DNA of 47,038 nucleotides from an uncultured Bacteroidota bacterium (GTDB lineage Bacteria > Bacteroidota > Bacteroidia > Chitinophagales > Chitinophagaceae): the NCBI GenBank assembly GCA_937928385.1, contig CALEZD010000019.1, positions 1 through 47,038 on the forward strand. The letters run 5' to 3'. Made by a program: the position numbers and the translations under genes. Shown here in pieces: positions 24,401 to 31,260 of this stretch (its first letter is position 1; the number at the start of each line of letters is the position of its first letter). The notes beneath the pieces were generated by a model that was given only the letters and a program-made list of their open reading frames with translations, was not told where the DNA came from and did no database searches.

Positions 24401-26059
24401 ATGCCATACGATATTTTACAACTTAACGACATGCTCGTTCCCGAGCTGATAGACATTGCTAATGAGCTGAATATTAAGGACACAAAGTCGTTAGATAAGC
24501 AGAAACTCATTTACAAAATATTGGACCAACAGGCATTGAAAGCAGGCGGAACAGATACTGCCGCCGATGATAAAAAATCAAAAGGCCGCAAGCCTCGCAA
24601 AGAAACTGCCGCAGCTGAAAAAAACGAGGGTGATGACAAAAAGCGCCGTGCCCGTAAACCCCGCAAAGAAGAAGAGGACGTAAAAGAAACTGCTGTTGCC
24701 ACGGTTGAGGAAGAAGTAACTGAGGACCAGGAAGATGACAATTCAGAAGAATCGGATATAATTATGCCGAAAGCCGAAGATGAGCAAGGGCAGGACCAGA
24801 CAGGGCAACCTGATGAGGAAGAGCAGGAAACTGAAGAGCGCGAAACCGAGCCACGCCGCCAGCACCAGGGAGGCGACAGGCGCCAGCAGGGAGGCGACAG
24901 GCGCCAGCAGCAACAACAACAACGCAGCAACTTCAACGTAGAGTTTGATGCGGCGGTAAGCAGCGAAGGCGTGCTGGAAATGATGCAAGATGGCTACGGC
25001 TTCCTGCGCAGCAGCGATTACAACTATTTAAGTTCACCCGATGATATTTATGTTTCTCCTTCGCAGATAAAACTTTTCGGGCTGAAGACAGGCGATACTG
25101 TAAAAGGTAGCGTACGCCCGCCCAAAGAAGGTGAGAAATACTTCGCATTGCTGAAGGTAGAAACCATCAATGGTAAACTGCCCGATGAGATTCGCGACCG
25201 TGTGCCATTTGATTACCTGACACCATTATTCCCTTTCGAAAAACTGAACCTCTATACTACTGCCGCCAACCTGGGTACACGTATTATGGATCTGTTTACC
25301 CCAATAGGTAAAGGCCAGCGCGGACTGATAGTGGCGCAGCCTAAAACAGGTAAAACCATGCTGCTGAAAGAGGTAGCCAACGCCATTGCAGCCAACCATC
25401 CTGAGTGCTACCTGATGATAGTGCTGGTAGATGAACGCCCTGAAGAGGTAACGGATATGATGCGTAGCGTCAATGCTGAGGTAATCGCATCTACATTTGA
25501 CGAACCGGCTGACAAACACGTAAAAGTATCTACTATAGCACTGCAAAAAGCTAAACGCCTGGTAGAGGTAGGACACGATGTGGTAATCCTGCTCGACTCC
25601 ATCACCCGCCTGGCACGTGCGCACAACACCGTAGCGCCTGCATCGGGCAAAGTACTGAGTGGTGGTGTGGAAGCTAACGCTATGCAGAAGCCCAAACAAT
25701 TCTTCGGTGCTGCACGTAAAATAGAAAACGGTGGTTCTCTTACCATACTGGCTACGGCCCTGATAGACACCGGCAGCAAGATGGACGAGGTAATCTTTGA
25801 AGAATTCAAGGGTACCGGTAACATGGAACTGCAACTGGACCGCAGGCTGGCCAACAAACGTATATTCCCTGCTATTGATATCACTTCATCATCTACCCGC
25901 CGCGACGACCTGCTGCTGGGCAAAGAAGTGATGAACAAAATGTGGATCATACGCAATCACATAGCCGATATGCATACCGATGAGGCTATGAACTTCCTGA
26001 TGGGACAAATGAAAGGAACTAAGAATAACGAAGAGTTCCTGATGCAGATGGGACGTTAA
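24401..26059 (+). CDS. rho: Transcription termination factor Rho with long charged and Gln-rich insert
   Basis: 552 residues against 419 in E. coli. The N-terminal Rho_N domain (MPYDILQLNDMLVPELIDIA, residues 1-45) is followed by about 130 residues of Lys/Arg-rich, then Glu/Asp-rich, then Arg/Gln-rich sequence. The RNA-binding cold-shock domain starts near residue 190 (GVLEMMQDGYGFLRS), and the ATPase core has the P-loop AQPKTGKTMLLK and VDERPEEVTDM. Rho is a hexameric helicase that ends transcription at C-rich rut sites. Inserts at this place are known in Bacteroidota Rho and can extend RNA binding. It contains a perfect 21-bp tandem duplication. Confidence 0.96.
   Translation: MPYDILQLNDMLVPELIDIANELNIKDTKSLDKQKLIYKILDQQALKAGGTDTAADDKKSKGRKPRKETAAAEKNEGDDKKRRARKPRKEEEDVKETAVATVEEEVTEDQEDDNSEESDIIMPKAEDEQGQDQTGQPDEEEQETEERETEPRRQHQGGDRRQQGGDRRQQQQQQRSNFNVEFDAAVSSEGVLEMMQDGYGFLRSSDYNYLSSPDDIYVSPSQIKLFGLKTGDTVKGSVRPPKEGEKYFALLKVETINGKLPDEIRDRVPFDYLTPLFPFEKLNLYTTAANLGTRIMDLFTPIGKGQRGLIVAQPKTGKTMLLKEVANAIAANHPECYLMIVLVDERPEEVTDMMRSVNAEVIASTFDEPADKHVKVSTIALQKAKRLVEVGHDVVILLDSITRLARAHNTVAPASGKVLSGGVEANAMQKPKQFFGAARKIENGGSLTILATALIDTGSKMDEVIFEEFKGTGNMELQLDRRLANKRIFPAIDITSSSTRRDDLLLGKEVMNKMWIIRNHIADMHTDEAMNFLMGQMKGTKNNEEFLMQMGR
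24866..24907 (+). repeat. Perfect 21-bp tandem duplication inside the rho insert
   Basis: Two identical 21-base units (24866-24886 and 24887-24907) encode QGGDRRQ twice. They are followed by a run of CAG/CAA codons. In-frame expansion of a disordered segment. Confidence 0.9.
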
Positions 26060-26077
26060 TTAAATTTCAACTTATAC

Positions 26078-26112
26078 AAAGGGGATAGCTGTGCTGCTAT
26101 CCCCTTTTTTTA
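26078..26112 (+). terminator. Intrinsic terminator of rho
   Basis: Stem AAAGGGGATAGC / GCTATCCCCTTT around TGTGCT, followed by a T-run; 19 nt after the rho stop. Confidence 0.88.
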
Positions 26113-26172
26113 TGCGTCTTGCTGTAAGGTTTCATGGCTTTTTGCTGTCTATACATTAATTTCATTACCGTA

Positions 26173-27087
26173 ATGAGCAGGATATTCCATATTTCAATTG
26201 CTATTGTGCTTGTGGCGCTGCAACACATGGTGGGCCATGCGCAGGGCTGTAGTGATGCCGGTATATGCACAGCGCCCACCATCAGGCTTACAGATACTTC
26301 TGTATTATCCGGCAGTAATAAGAATACAATTACTGCGGGTACAGTATTCGGTACCGCACAATACAATGTCACCTCATTAGGCATTAATGCAGAGTATGTG
26401 CGCAGATTGGGTAAATTGACCATATCCGGAAAGGTGTTGTATGCTTTTGTCAACGGGCCGCTGGCCTCAAATTCAGGCCTGGCAGATGCCATGTTTACCA
26501 TAGCCTATAGTTTCAACGATAGGTTTACGCCTATGTTGGGACTCAAGATACCGTTCAACAATGCCAATGTGATGCAGAATGGGTTGCCTCTGCCTATGGC
26601 CTACCAGACCAGCCTGGGTACTACCGACCTGCTGGCGGGGTTTACTTATACATACCACAACTGGGGTTTTGCCTTAGCGTGGCAACAGCCGCTGGCACAG
26701 AACAACAGTACTTTCTTTGTAACAGATTATCCTGCGGGTGGTATAGACAGCAGGTACAGGTCTACCAATGGGTTTGAGCGCAGGGCCGATGCATTGGCGC
26801 GTGTCTATTATAACTTCCGTTTTGGTGGTAGCAAGTGGTTATTTACACCGGGCATACTGCCAATTTACCATATAGGCGATGACTATTGGACTGACAAAAC
26901 CGGAACGCGCACAAGCATACCCGGTTCTCAAGGCCTGACACTGAACACAAATGTTGCCTTGCGTTATACGTTAAACAAGAGCTCTTACCTCCGCTTTACC
27001 GTCGGTGCACCTGTAATGGCAAGAAAAGTACGCCCCGAGGGATTAACTAAGTTTGGTTTGATAGCGGAATACATTGTTCAATTTTAA
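26173..27087 (+). CDS. Predicted outer-membrane beta-barrel protein
   Basis: 304 residues from the ATG at 26173, which gives a clean signal peptide (SIAIVLVALQ, then MVGHAQ); an upstream ATG at 26134 adds residues of no clear use. The mature protein alternates hydrophobic and polar residues in strand-like blocks (KLTISGKVLYAF, WGFALAWQQPLAQ, LARVYYNFRF, LRFTVGAPVM) and ends in aromatic Phe (IVQF), a typical barrel end. It resembles outer-membrane transporter-like barrels, but the substrate is unknown. The 3' end is 20 nt from the convergent NTF2-like gene. Confidence 0.72.
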   Translation: MSRIFHISIAIVLVALQHMVGHAQGCSDAGICTAPTIRLTDTSVLSGSNKNTITAGTVFGTAQYNVTSLGINAEYVRRLGKLTISGKVLYAFVNGPLASNSGLADAMFTIAYSFNDRFTPMLGLKIPFNNANVMQNGLPLPMAYQTSLGTTDLLAGFTYTYHNWGFALAWQQPLAQNNSTFFVTDYPAGGIDSRYRSTNGFERRADALARVYYNFRFGGSKWLFTPGILPIYHIGDDYWTDKTGTRTSIPGSQGLTLNTNVALRYTLNKSSYLRFTVGAPVMARKVRPEGLTKFGLIAEYIVQF

Positions 27088-27107
27088 AACAATTAGCAGA
27101 AACACGC

Positions 27108-27539
27108 TTACGAACTATGGTCGGCCACTATCAACCATTTGCCATTCATATTCCTGAATAACAAAGTAAAATATCCGTTAGGGTTATCTTTATCCCGCTG
27201 CAAGCTCCAGTTGCCGGTAACGTAGTAATATTCATCAGACAGCTTTTTAAATGTCAGTGCTGAAAAACTGAGCACACCCATCGCCTGCTTATCGGGATAT
27301 GACTTTTTATAGCGCTCAAGAGTAGGTTGATAACCATATACAGGCCCTTTGCTACCTATAAACAACAGGCTGTCATGATTCCAGTATCCCTGCATATAGG
27401 TTTCAATATCACCCTTATTCCATGCTGCTGCCTGTTTATCTAATACATCATTTATCAGCATCATGTTGTTATCAGTTTTTTGTGCATAAGTACTCAGCAT
27501 TATTGTGCACAACCCTGCCAGTATTAATATCTGCTTCAT
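27108..27539 (-). CDS. Exported NTF2/SnoaL-like (DUF4440-type) protein
   Basis: 143 residues from the ATG at 27539, giving the signal peptide MKQILILAGLCTIMLSTYAQ. The mature part fits the cone-shaped NTF2-like fold: LDKQAAAWNKGDIETYMQGY, SLLFIGSKGPVYGY, YYVTGNWSLQ and KWLIVADHSS. Such domains bind small ligands or act as weak enzymes; no reaction can be named. An intrinsic-terminator-like hairpin ends only about 7-15 nt before the ATG, with a tandem-repeat promoter further upstream, so expression may depend on read-through. Confidence 0.78.
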   Translation of the reverse strand: MKQILILAGLCTIMLSTYAQKTDNNMMLINDVLDKQAAAWNKGDIETYMQGYWNHDSLLFIGSKGPVYGYQPTLERYKKSYPDKQAMGVLSFSALTFKKLSDEYYYVTGNWSLQRDKDNPNGYFTLLFRNMNGKWLIVADHSS

Positions 27540-27545
27540 ATTTAT

Positions 27546-27578
27546 AAAAATACAAAAAGGCAACTGTATTCAGTTGCC
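27546..27578 (-). terminator. Intrinsic terminator or attenuator directly before the NTF2-like gene
   Basis: On the minus strand GGCAACTG-AATA-CAGTTGCC, 8 perfect base pairs, followed by TTTTTGTATTTTT. The T-run ends at about 27546, only 7 nt before the NTF2-like ATG. It can end a short transcript from the promoter at 27676-27709 or act as an attenuator. Confidence 0.75.
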
Positions 27579-27669
27579 AGTGTAGGGGGCTTAAAGGGGC
27601 CGGTTTCGTTCAGGGGTGTTTCAGGCTGGGGTTTATGGTTAGGGTTTACAGGTGGCTTATAGGTAGTGT
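27546..27669 (-). ncRNA. Candidate C-rich small RNA
   Basis: The stretch between the promoter's expected start (about 27669) and the terminator is about 124 nt. Before the terminator stem it carries repeated C-runs (CCC, CCCC, CCCC, CCCC, CCCCC at 27644-27642, 27631-27628, 27616-27613, 27599-27596, 27589-27585) spaced 10-17 nt apart, with very few G. It has no good open frame of its own. It could be a free small RNA or the leader of the NTF2-like gene; sequence alone cannot decide. Confidence 0.35.
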
Positions 27670-27675
27670 AAAGAA

Positions 27676-27709
27676 AAAGATTATTCCGGCACAGAAATGT
27701 CACATCAAA
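27676..27709 (-). promoter_or_regulatory. Promoter upstream of the C-rich leader
   Basis: On the minus strand TTTG (27709-27706) and TAATCTTT (27683-27676) are separated by 22 nt. The -33 box is exact, the -7 box has two mismatches at its end and the spacing is one longer than usual, as for a promoter that needs an activator. The 21-bp tandem repeat directly abuts the -33 box. Confidence 0.42.
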
Positions 27710-27751
27710 CGAATGGGCAGTTTCATTCAACGAATGAGCGGTTTCATTCAA
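27710..27751 (-). repeat. 21-bp tandem direct repeat, candidate activator site
   Basis: Two 21-base units (27710-27730 and 27731-27751) that differ at two positions; each contains CATTCGTTGAATGAAAC-like sequence on the minus strand when read across the join. A 21-bp period is two helical turns, the usual spacing of paired sites for dimeric activators such as LytTR-type regulators. They abut the -33 box of the promoter. Confidence 0.7.
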
Positions 27752-27799
27752 CCTGTGGAAACAGGCAGTTCACAAATATTGATAAATTCTAAAGGATAA

Positions 27800-28483
27800 T
27801 TACTGTTCCTTCCAGGCGTTAATCAGTTCGGCAGGGGTAAATGCATCATCTGCATTAAACTCCCCTATTTTAGTACGGCGCAACTCCTGCAGGTAAGCAC
27901 CGCATCCTAAAGCCTGCCCGAAATCATGCGCAAGAGAACGTATATAAGTACCCGTACTGCATGACACTCTGAAATGCACTTCAGGCAAGCTGATAGCGGT
28001 TATTTCAAATTCAGTGATTTGTACGGGGCGGGACTCCAGTTGTATTTCTTTGCCTGCACGGGCATATTCATAAGCGCGCTTACCTTCTTTTTTTATAGCG
28101 GAATGTATAGGGGGCAATTGCATGATATCACCTATAAACTGCTTTGTAGCCTCCACTATTTGTAGCTCCGATACAGCATGGTAATCGCCAAAGGGGCCGG
28201 GTTCACTTTCCAGGTCGTAAGTGGGGGTCACTTCTCCCAAATGAAAAATACCGGTGTATTCTTTAGGTTGCTTCTGGTATTCAGTTATTTTCTTGGTGAA
28301 TTTTCCGGTACAGCATATCAACAGCCCTGTAGCCAGCGGGTCTAAAGTGCCTGCATGGCCTATTTTTACTTTTAACAGTTTCTTCAATTTGTTGACCGCA
28401 TCAAAAGATGTCCATTCGTATGGTTTATCTACTAATATCACACCGCCATCCCTTAGTTCCGCCAGCAGGGGTATATGTTTCAT
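27800..28483 (-). CDS. truB: tRNA pseudouridine-55 synthase
   Basis: 227 residues; TruB makes pseudouridine 55 in the T-loop of most tRNAs. The catalytic motif is GHAGTLDPLATGLL with Asp48. Later family segments are present (KEYTGIFHLGEVTPTYD, VSCSTGTYIRSLAHDFG). It is shorter than E. coli TruB (314 aa) and lacks the C-terminal PUA domain, a common form in this phylum. The start is fixed by a -7 box 5 nt before the ATG. Divergent from the DAHP synthase gene. Confidence 0.95.
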   Translation of the reverse strand: MKHIPLLAELRDGGVILVDKPYEWTSFDAVNKLKKLLKVKIGHAGTLDPLATGLLICCTGKFTKKITEYQKQPKEYTGIFHLGEVTPTYDLESEPGPFGDYHAVSELQIVEATKQFIGDIMQLPPIHSAIKKEGKRAYEYARAGKEIQLESRPVQITEFEITAISLPEVHFRVSCSTGTYIRSLAHDFGQALGCGAYLQELRRTKIGEFNADDAFTPAELINAWKEQ

Positions 28484-28488
28484 GCGTG

Positions 28489-28496
28489 CAAAGATA
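28489..28496 (-). promoter_or_regulatory. -7 promoter element of truB
   Basis: The minus strand reads TATCTTTG, an exact TAnnTTTG, ending 5 nt before the truB ATG; a leaderless transcript is likely. Confidence 0.45.
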
Positions 28497-28556
28497 CCTG
28501 CATATGGTGAATAGAGCTATAAATAATTAGTAGCCAATGTTTCGCCGGCAGCCCAT

Positions 28557-28564
28557 TATCTTTG
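28557..28564 (+). promoter_or_regulatory. -7 promoter element of the DAHP synthase gene
   Basis: TATCTTTG, an exact TAnnTTTG, ends 4 nt before the ATG at 28569; a leaderless transcript is likely. No -33 TTTG is visible. Confidence 0.45.
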
Positions 28565-28568
28565 CATT

Positions 28569-29648
28569 ATGTCGTTTTTTACGCAAAAGGGGAAGCCATT
28601 TTTGGTAGCTGGTCCGTGCAGTGCGGAATCGAGAGAGCAGGTATTTGCTACGGCAGCAGCACTGCAGGAAATGCCCGTACAATTATTCAGGGCAGGTGTA
28701 TGGAAGCCCCGCACACGCCCCGGCTCATTCGAAGGAATGGGGGAAGAAGCCCTGGCATGGCTCAAGGATTTAAAGGCTACCTATAATATCCCCGTAACAA
28801 TAGAAGTGGCCACACCCAACCATGTAGAGCTGGCGCTGCAATATGGCATAGATGTCCTTTGGCTGGGTGCCCGTACAACGGTTAACCCTTTCCTGGTACA
28901 AAGAATAGCAGAAGCGCTGCGTGGAGTACAAATACCGGTAATGATAAAAAACCCGGTAAATCCCGATGTGGACCTCTGGCAGGGTGCTATTGAACGCATG
29001 GCCGCTGTGGGCATAACAGATATAGCGGCGGTACACCGGGGGTTCTCTACCTACAATGCTGCATCGCCCTATCGCAACCAGCCCAACTGGCCAATACCTA
29101 TAGAGTTGAAACGCAGAATGCCCGACTTGCCCATCATATCCGACCCCAGCCATATTACCGGCAACAGGGCTATGGTGGCAGATATTGCCCAAAAAGCTAT
29201 GGATATGGGCTTTGAAGGACTGATGATAGAAACCCATACTCAGCCTGATAAAGCGTTGAGTGACTCCGCCCAGCAAATAACACCTGCCGCCCTGGGCGAA
29301 TTGCTGGCCCAGCTGGTAGTGCGGGATAACAAAGGAGAAGGCCTGAGCAAAGAACTGGGGCTGGAATACCTGCGCCAGGTAATGGACGGAATAGATGCAG
29401 AAATTATAGACCTGATAGCCCGCCGTATGGAGCTGAGCGACAAAATAGGACAGGTAAAGAAAGAGTGTAATATGACTGCCTACCAGCCCGACAGGTGGAA
29501 TGAAATAGTGGAAACAAGAGGGAAACGGGCCGAGCAGGCGGGCATATCCAAACAATTCATCATTGAATTATACGAAAAGATACATCACCACAGCATCAGC
29601 AAACAATTAGAGATATTGCAGGGTTTGATAAAAGAGCTAAAAAGTTAA
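28569..29648 (+). CDS. Bifunctional DAHP synthase / chorismate mutase
   Basis: 359 residues. Residues 1 to about 265 are a type I-beta (KDSA-like) DAHP synthase, with AGPCSAES at 14-21, RAGVWKPRTRPGSFEG, VMIKNPVNPD and SDPSHITGNR. Residues from about 268 form an AroQ-type chorismate mutase (MDGIDAEIIDLIARRMELS, KKECNMTAYQPDRW). The first step of the shikimate pathway is thus joined to the branch-point enzyme; in studied Bacteroidales homologues the mutase domain also mediates feedback by prephenate. aroE lies 0.8 kb downstream on the other strand, so the locus serves aromatic amino acid synthesis. Confidence 0.95.
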   Translation: MSFFTQKGKPFLVAGPCSAESREQVFATAAALQEMPVQLFRAGVWKPRTRPGSFEGMGEEALAWLKDLKATYNIPVTIEVATPNHVELALQYGIDVLWLGARTTVNPFLVQRIAEALRGVQIPVMIKNPVNPDVDLWQGAIERMAAVGITDIAAVHRGFSTYNAASPYRNQPNWPIPIELKRRMPDLPIISDPSHITGNRAMVADIAQKAMDMGFEGLMIETHTQPDKALSDSAQQITPAALGELLAQLVVRDNKGEGLSKELGLEYLRQVMDGIDAEIIDLIARRMELSDKIGQVKKECNMTAYQPDRWNEIVETRGKRAEQAGISKQFIIELYEKIHHHSISKQLEILQGLIKELKS

Positions 29649-29677
29649 CTTTACCTGTTCATTACAAAGCTGATACA

Positions 29678-30472
29678 TTGGCGCTGAAACAACATAAAGA
29701 CGACAGGGTACGATTTGAGCAACAGGTAGATAATTCCCGCTCTTATGTACTACCGTTTATTGCAGCAACTAAGAAACCCGGTACAGAGGTACGTGTGCTG
29801 GAGATTGGTTGCGGAGAAGGCGGGGTATTGGTGCCTTTTGCCGAAGCCGGCTGCCACTGTGTAGGCGTAGATCTGGACCCGAAGCGGATTGACCTGGCCA
29901 ATGGGTTCCTGGAAAAATTTGTGCAGGCAGGCAATGCTGAATTCCTGTACAAAAATGTATATGATGACGATTTCCTGTCCAGGTTCAAAAATTATTTTGA
30001 TGTCATTATACTCAAAGATGCTATTGAACATATTCCTGACCAGGAGCTATTCATCCCCTACCTGAAGAACCTGCTGAAACGCGACGGCCAGATATTTTTT
30101 GGCTTCCCGCCGTGGTATATGCCCTTTGGCGGGCACCAGCAGATAGCCTCCAGAAAAATAGCCATGATGCCCTACTACCATATACTGCCCAGGCCTATAT
30201 ATAAAAGATTGCTCAAAATTTTTGGCGAGGGTGATGGTGTCATTAAAGAACTATTGGAAATCTATGACACTCGTATCAGCATTGAAAGGTTTGAGCGCAT
30301 CATCAGGAAAAGTGGGCTGCAGGTATTAAAGAAGCAACACTTCTTAATCAACCCCATATATAAATATAAGTTTGGGTGGAAACCGGTAAAGCAGTCCCGT
30401 ATCATATCTGCGATACCCTTTGCACGAAACTTTCTTACCACCTGCGTGTATTATACAGTGGGTATATCATGA
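29678..30472 (+). CDS. Class I SAM-dependent methyltransferase, TTG start
   Basis: 264 residues. The SAM-binding motif I is VRVLEIGCGEGGVLVPFAEAG in two parts around residues 39-59, with the acidic end of strand 2 in CVGVDLDPKRIDLA and motif IV in FDVIILKDAIEHIPD. A SAM methyltransferase is clear, the substrate is not. No ATG precedes motif I in frame; TTG at 29678 is the best start and gives a normal N-terminal helix. It is 29 nt after the DAHP synthase gene and overlaps the convergent aroE by 6 nt. Confidence 0.82.
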   Translation: MALKQHKDDRVRFEQQVDNSRSYVLPFIAATKKPGTEVRVLEIGCGEGGVLVPFAEAGCHCVGVDLDPKRIDLANGFLEKFVQAGNAEFLYKNVYDDDFLSRFKNYFDVIILKDAIEHIPDQELFIPYLKNLLKRDGQIFFGFPPWYMPFGGHQQIASRKIAMMPYYHILPRPIYKRLLKIFGEGDGVIKELLEIYDTRISIERFERIIRKSGLQVLKKQHFLINPIYKYKFGWKPVKQSRIISAIPFARNFLTTCVYYTVGIS

Positions 30473-31204
30473 GTTCCATATAGCCCATGATGCTTCAGCC
30501 TGTATTTCCAGCATTTCCATACCGTTCTTAACCATAGCGCCTTGCTGTTTCCCCTTTTGCATAAAGGTTGTAAGCGCGGGATTATACACCAGGTCGTACA
30601 ATAAATGTTCTGCAGACAATGCATCGTAAGGTATGGGCGGGTAGCTTTCGGCATAAGGGTACATGCCCAGGGGTGTAGTATTAATCACTAACTTGTGACT
30701 GTCCATAATTTCATGAGTCATTTCGCTGTAAGTAATTGCATCTTCTTTCCCCTCCCTCGAAACGCTTATATTGGGTATCTGGTTCTTATCCAATACATAC
30801 CTTACCGCCCTGGCTGCACCGCCTGTCCCCAACACAATAGCCTTATCTATACATGCGCTTAGTAATGGCCGCAGGCTTTGTTCAAAACCAATAATGTCAG
30901 TATTATAGCCTTTAGTTTTACCATCAGTTATTTTAATACAGTTTACTGCACCTATTGTGGCAGCCACTTCATCGCATTCGTCCAGCAATGCAATAACCTG
31001 CTCTTTGTATGGCGTTGTTACATTGAGTCCCGACAGGTGAGGGTACAATTCCGGCAATTGCAATAATTCATTGACGGTTGAAAGCGGAAATGCTTTGTAT
31101 TCTGCATCTGTTTCTTCACGTTCAAATTTGGCATTGAAATACCCGGGCGAAAAAGTATGCCCCAGCGGAAACCCAATTAAACCATATAGCCTTCTAGCCG
31201 ACAT
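30467..31204 (-). CDS. aroE: Shikimate dehydrogenase
   Basis: 245 residues; reduces 3-dehydroshikimate with NADPH. The substrate-binding N-terminus reads GLIGFPLGHTFSPGYFNAKF, and the catalytic Lys67 lies in NVTTPYKEQ with the partner Asp103 in GYNTD. The cofactor loop is LGTGGAARAVRYVL, followed by NTTPLGMYP. The protein is about 25 residues shorter than E. coli AroE but has all key residues. Convergent with the methyltransferase gene (6-nt overlap). Confidence 0.94.
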   Translation of the reverse strand: MSARRLYGLIGFPLGHTFSPGYFNAKFEREETDAEYKAFPLSTVNELLQLPELYPHLSGLNVTTPYKEQVIALLDECDEVAATIGAVNCIKITDGKTKGYNTDIIGFEQSLRPLLSACIDKAIVLGTGGAARAVRYVLDKNQIPNISVSREGKEDAITYSEMTHEIMDSHKLVINTTPLGMYPYAESYPPIPYDALSAEHLLYDLVYNPALTTFMQKGKQQGAMVKNGMEMLEIQAEASWAIWNS

Positions 31205-31220
31205 CAGTCAAAATAACAGA

Positions 31221-31251
31221 ATAAAAAAGGGTATGTTTGCAACATACCCTT
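31221..31251 (-). terminator. Intrinsic terminator of comA
   Basis: Stem AAGGGTATGTT (31227-31237) / AACATACCCTT (31241-31251) around TGC, with a T-run on the minus strand. It lies between the comA stop and the aroE start. Confidence 0.85.
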
Positions 31252-31260
31252 TCATTCATT

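Noticed and set aside
27542..27751. Minus-strand frame beginning MNETAHSLNETAHS
   Set aside because: It covers the 21-bp repeat, the promoter boxes and the terminator hairpin; the peptide repeat is a by-product of the DNA repeat and the rest has no protein-like pattern.
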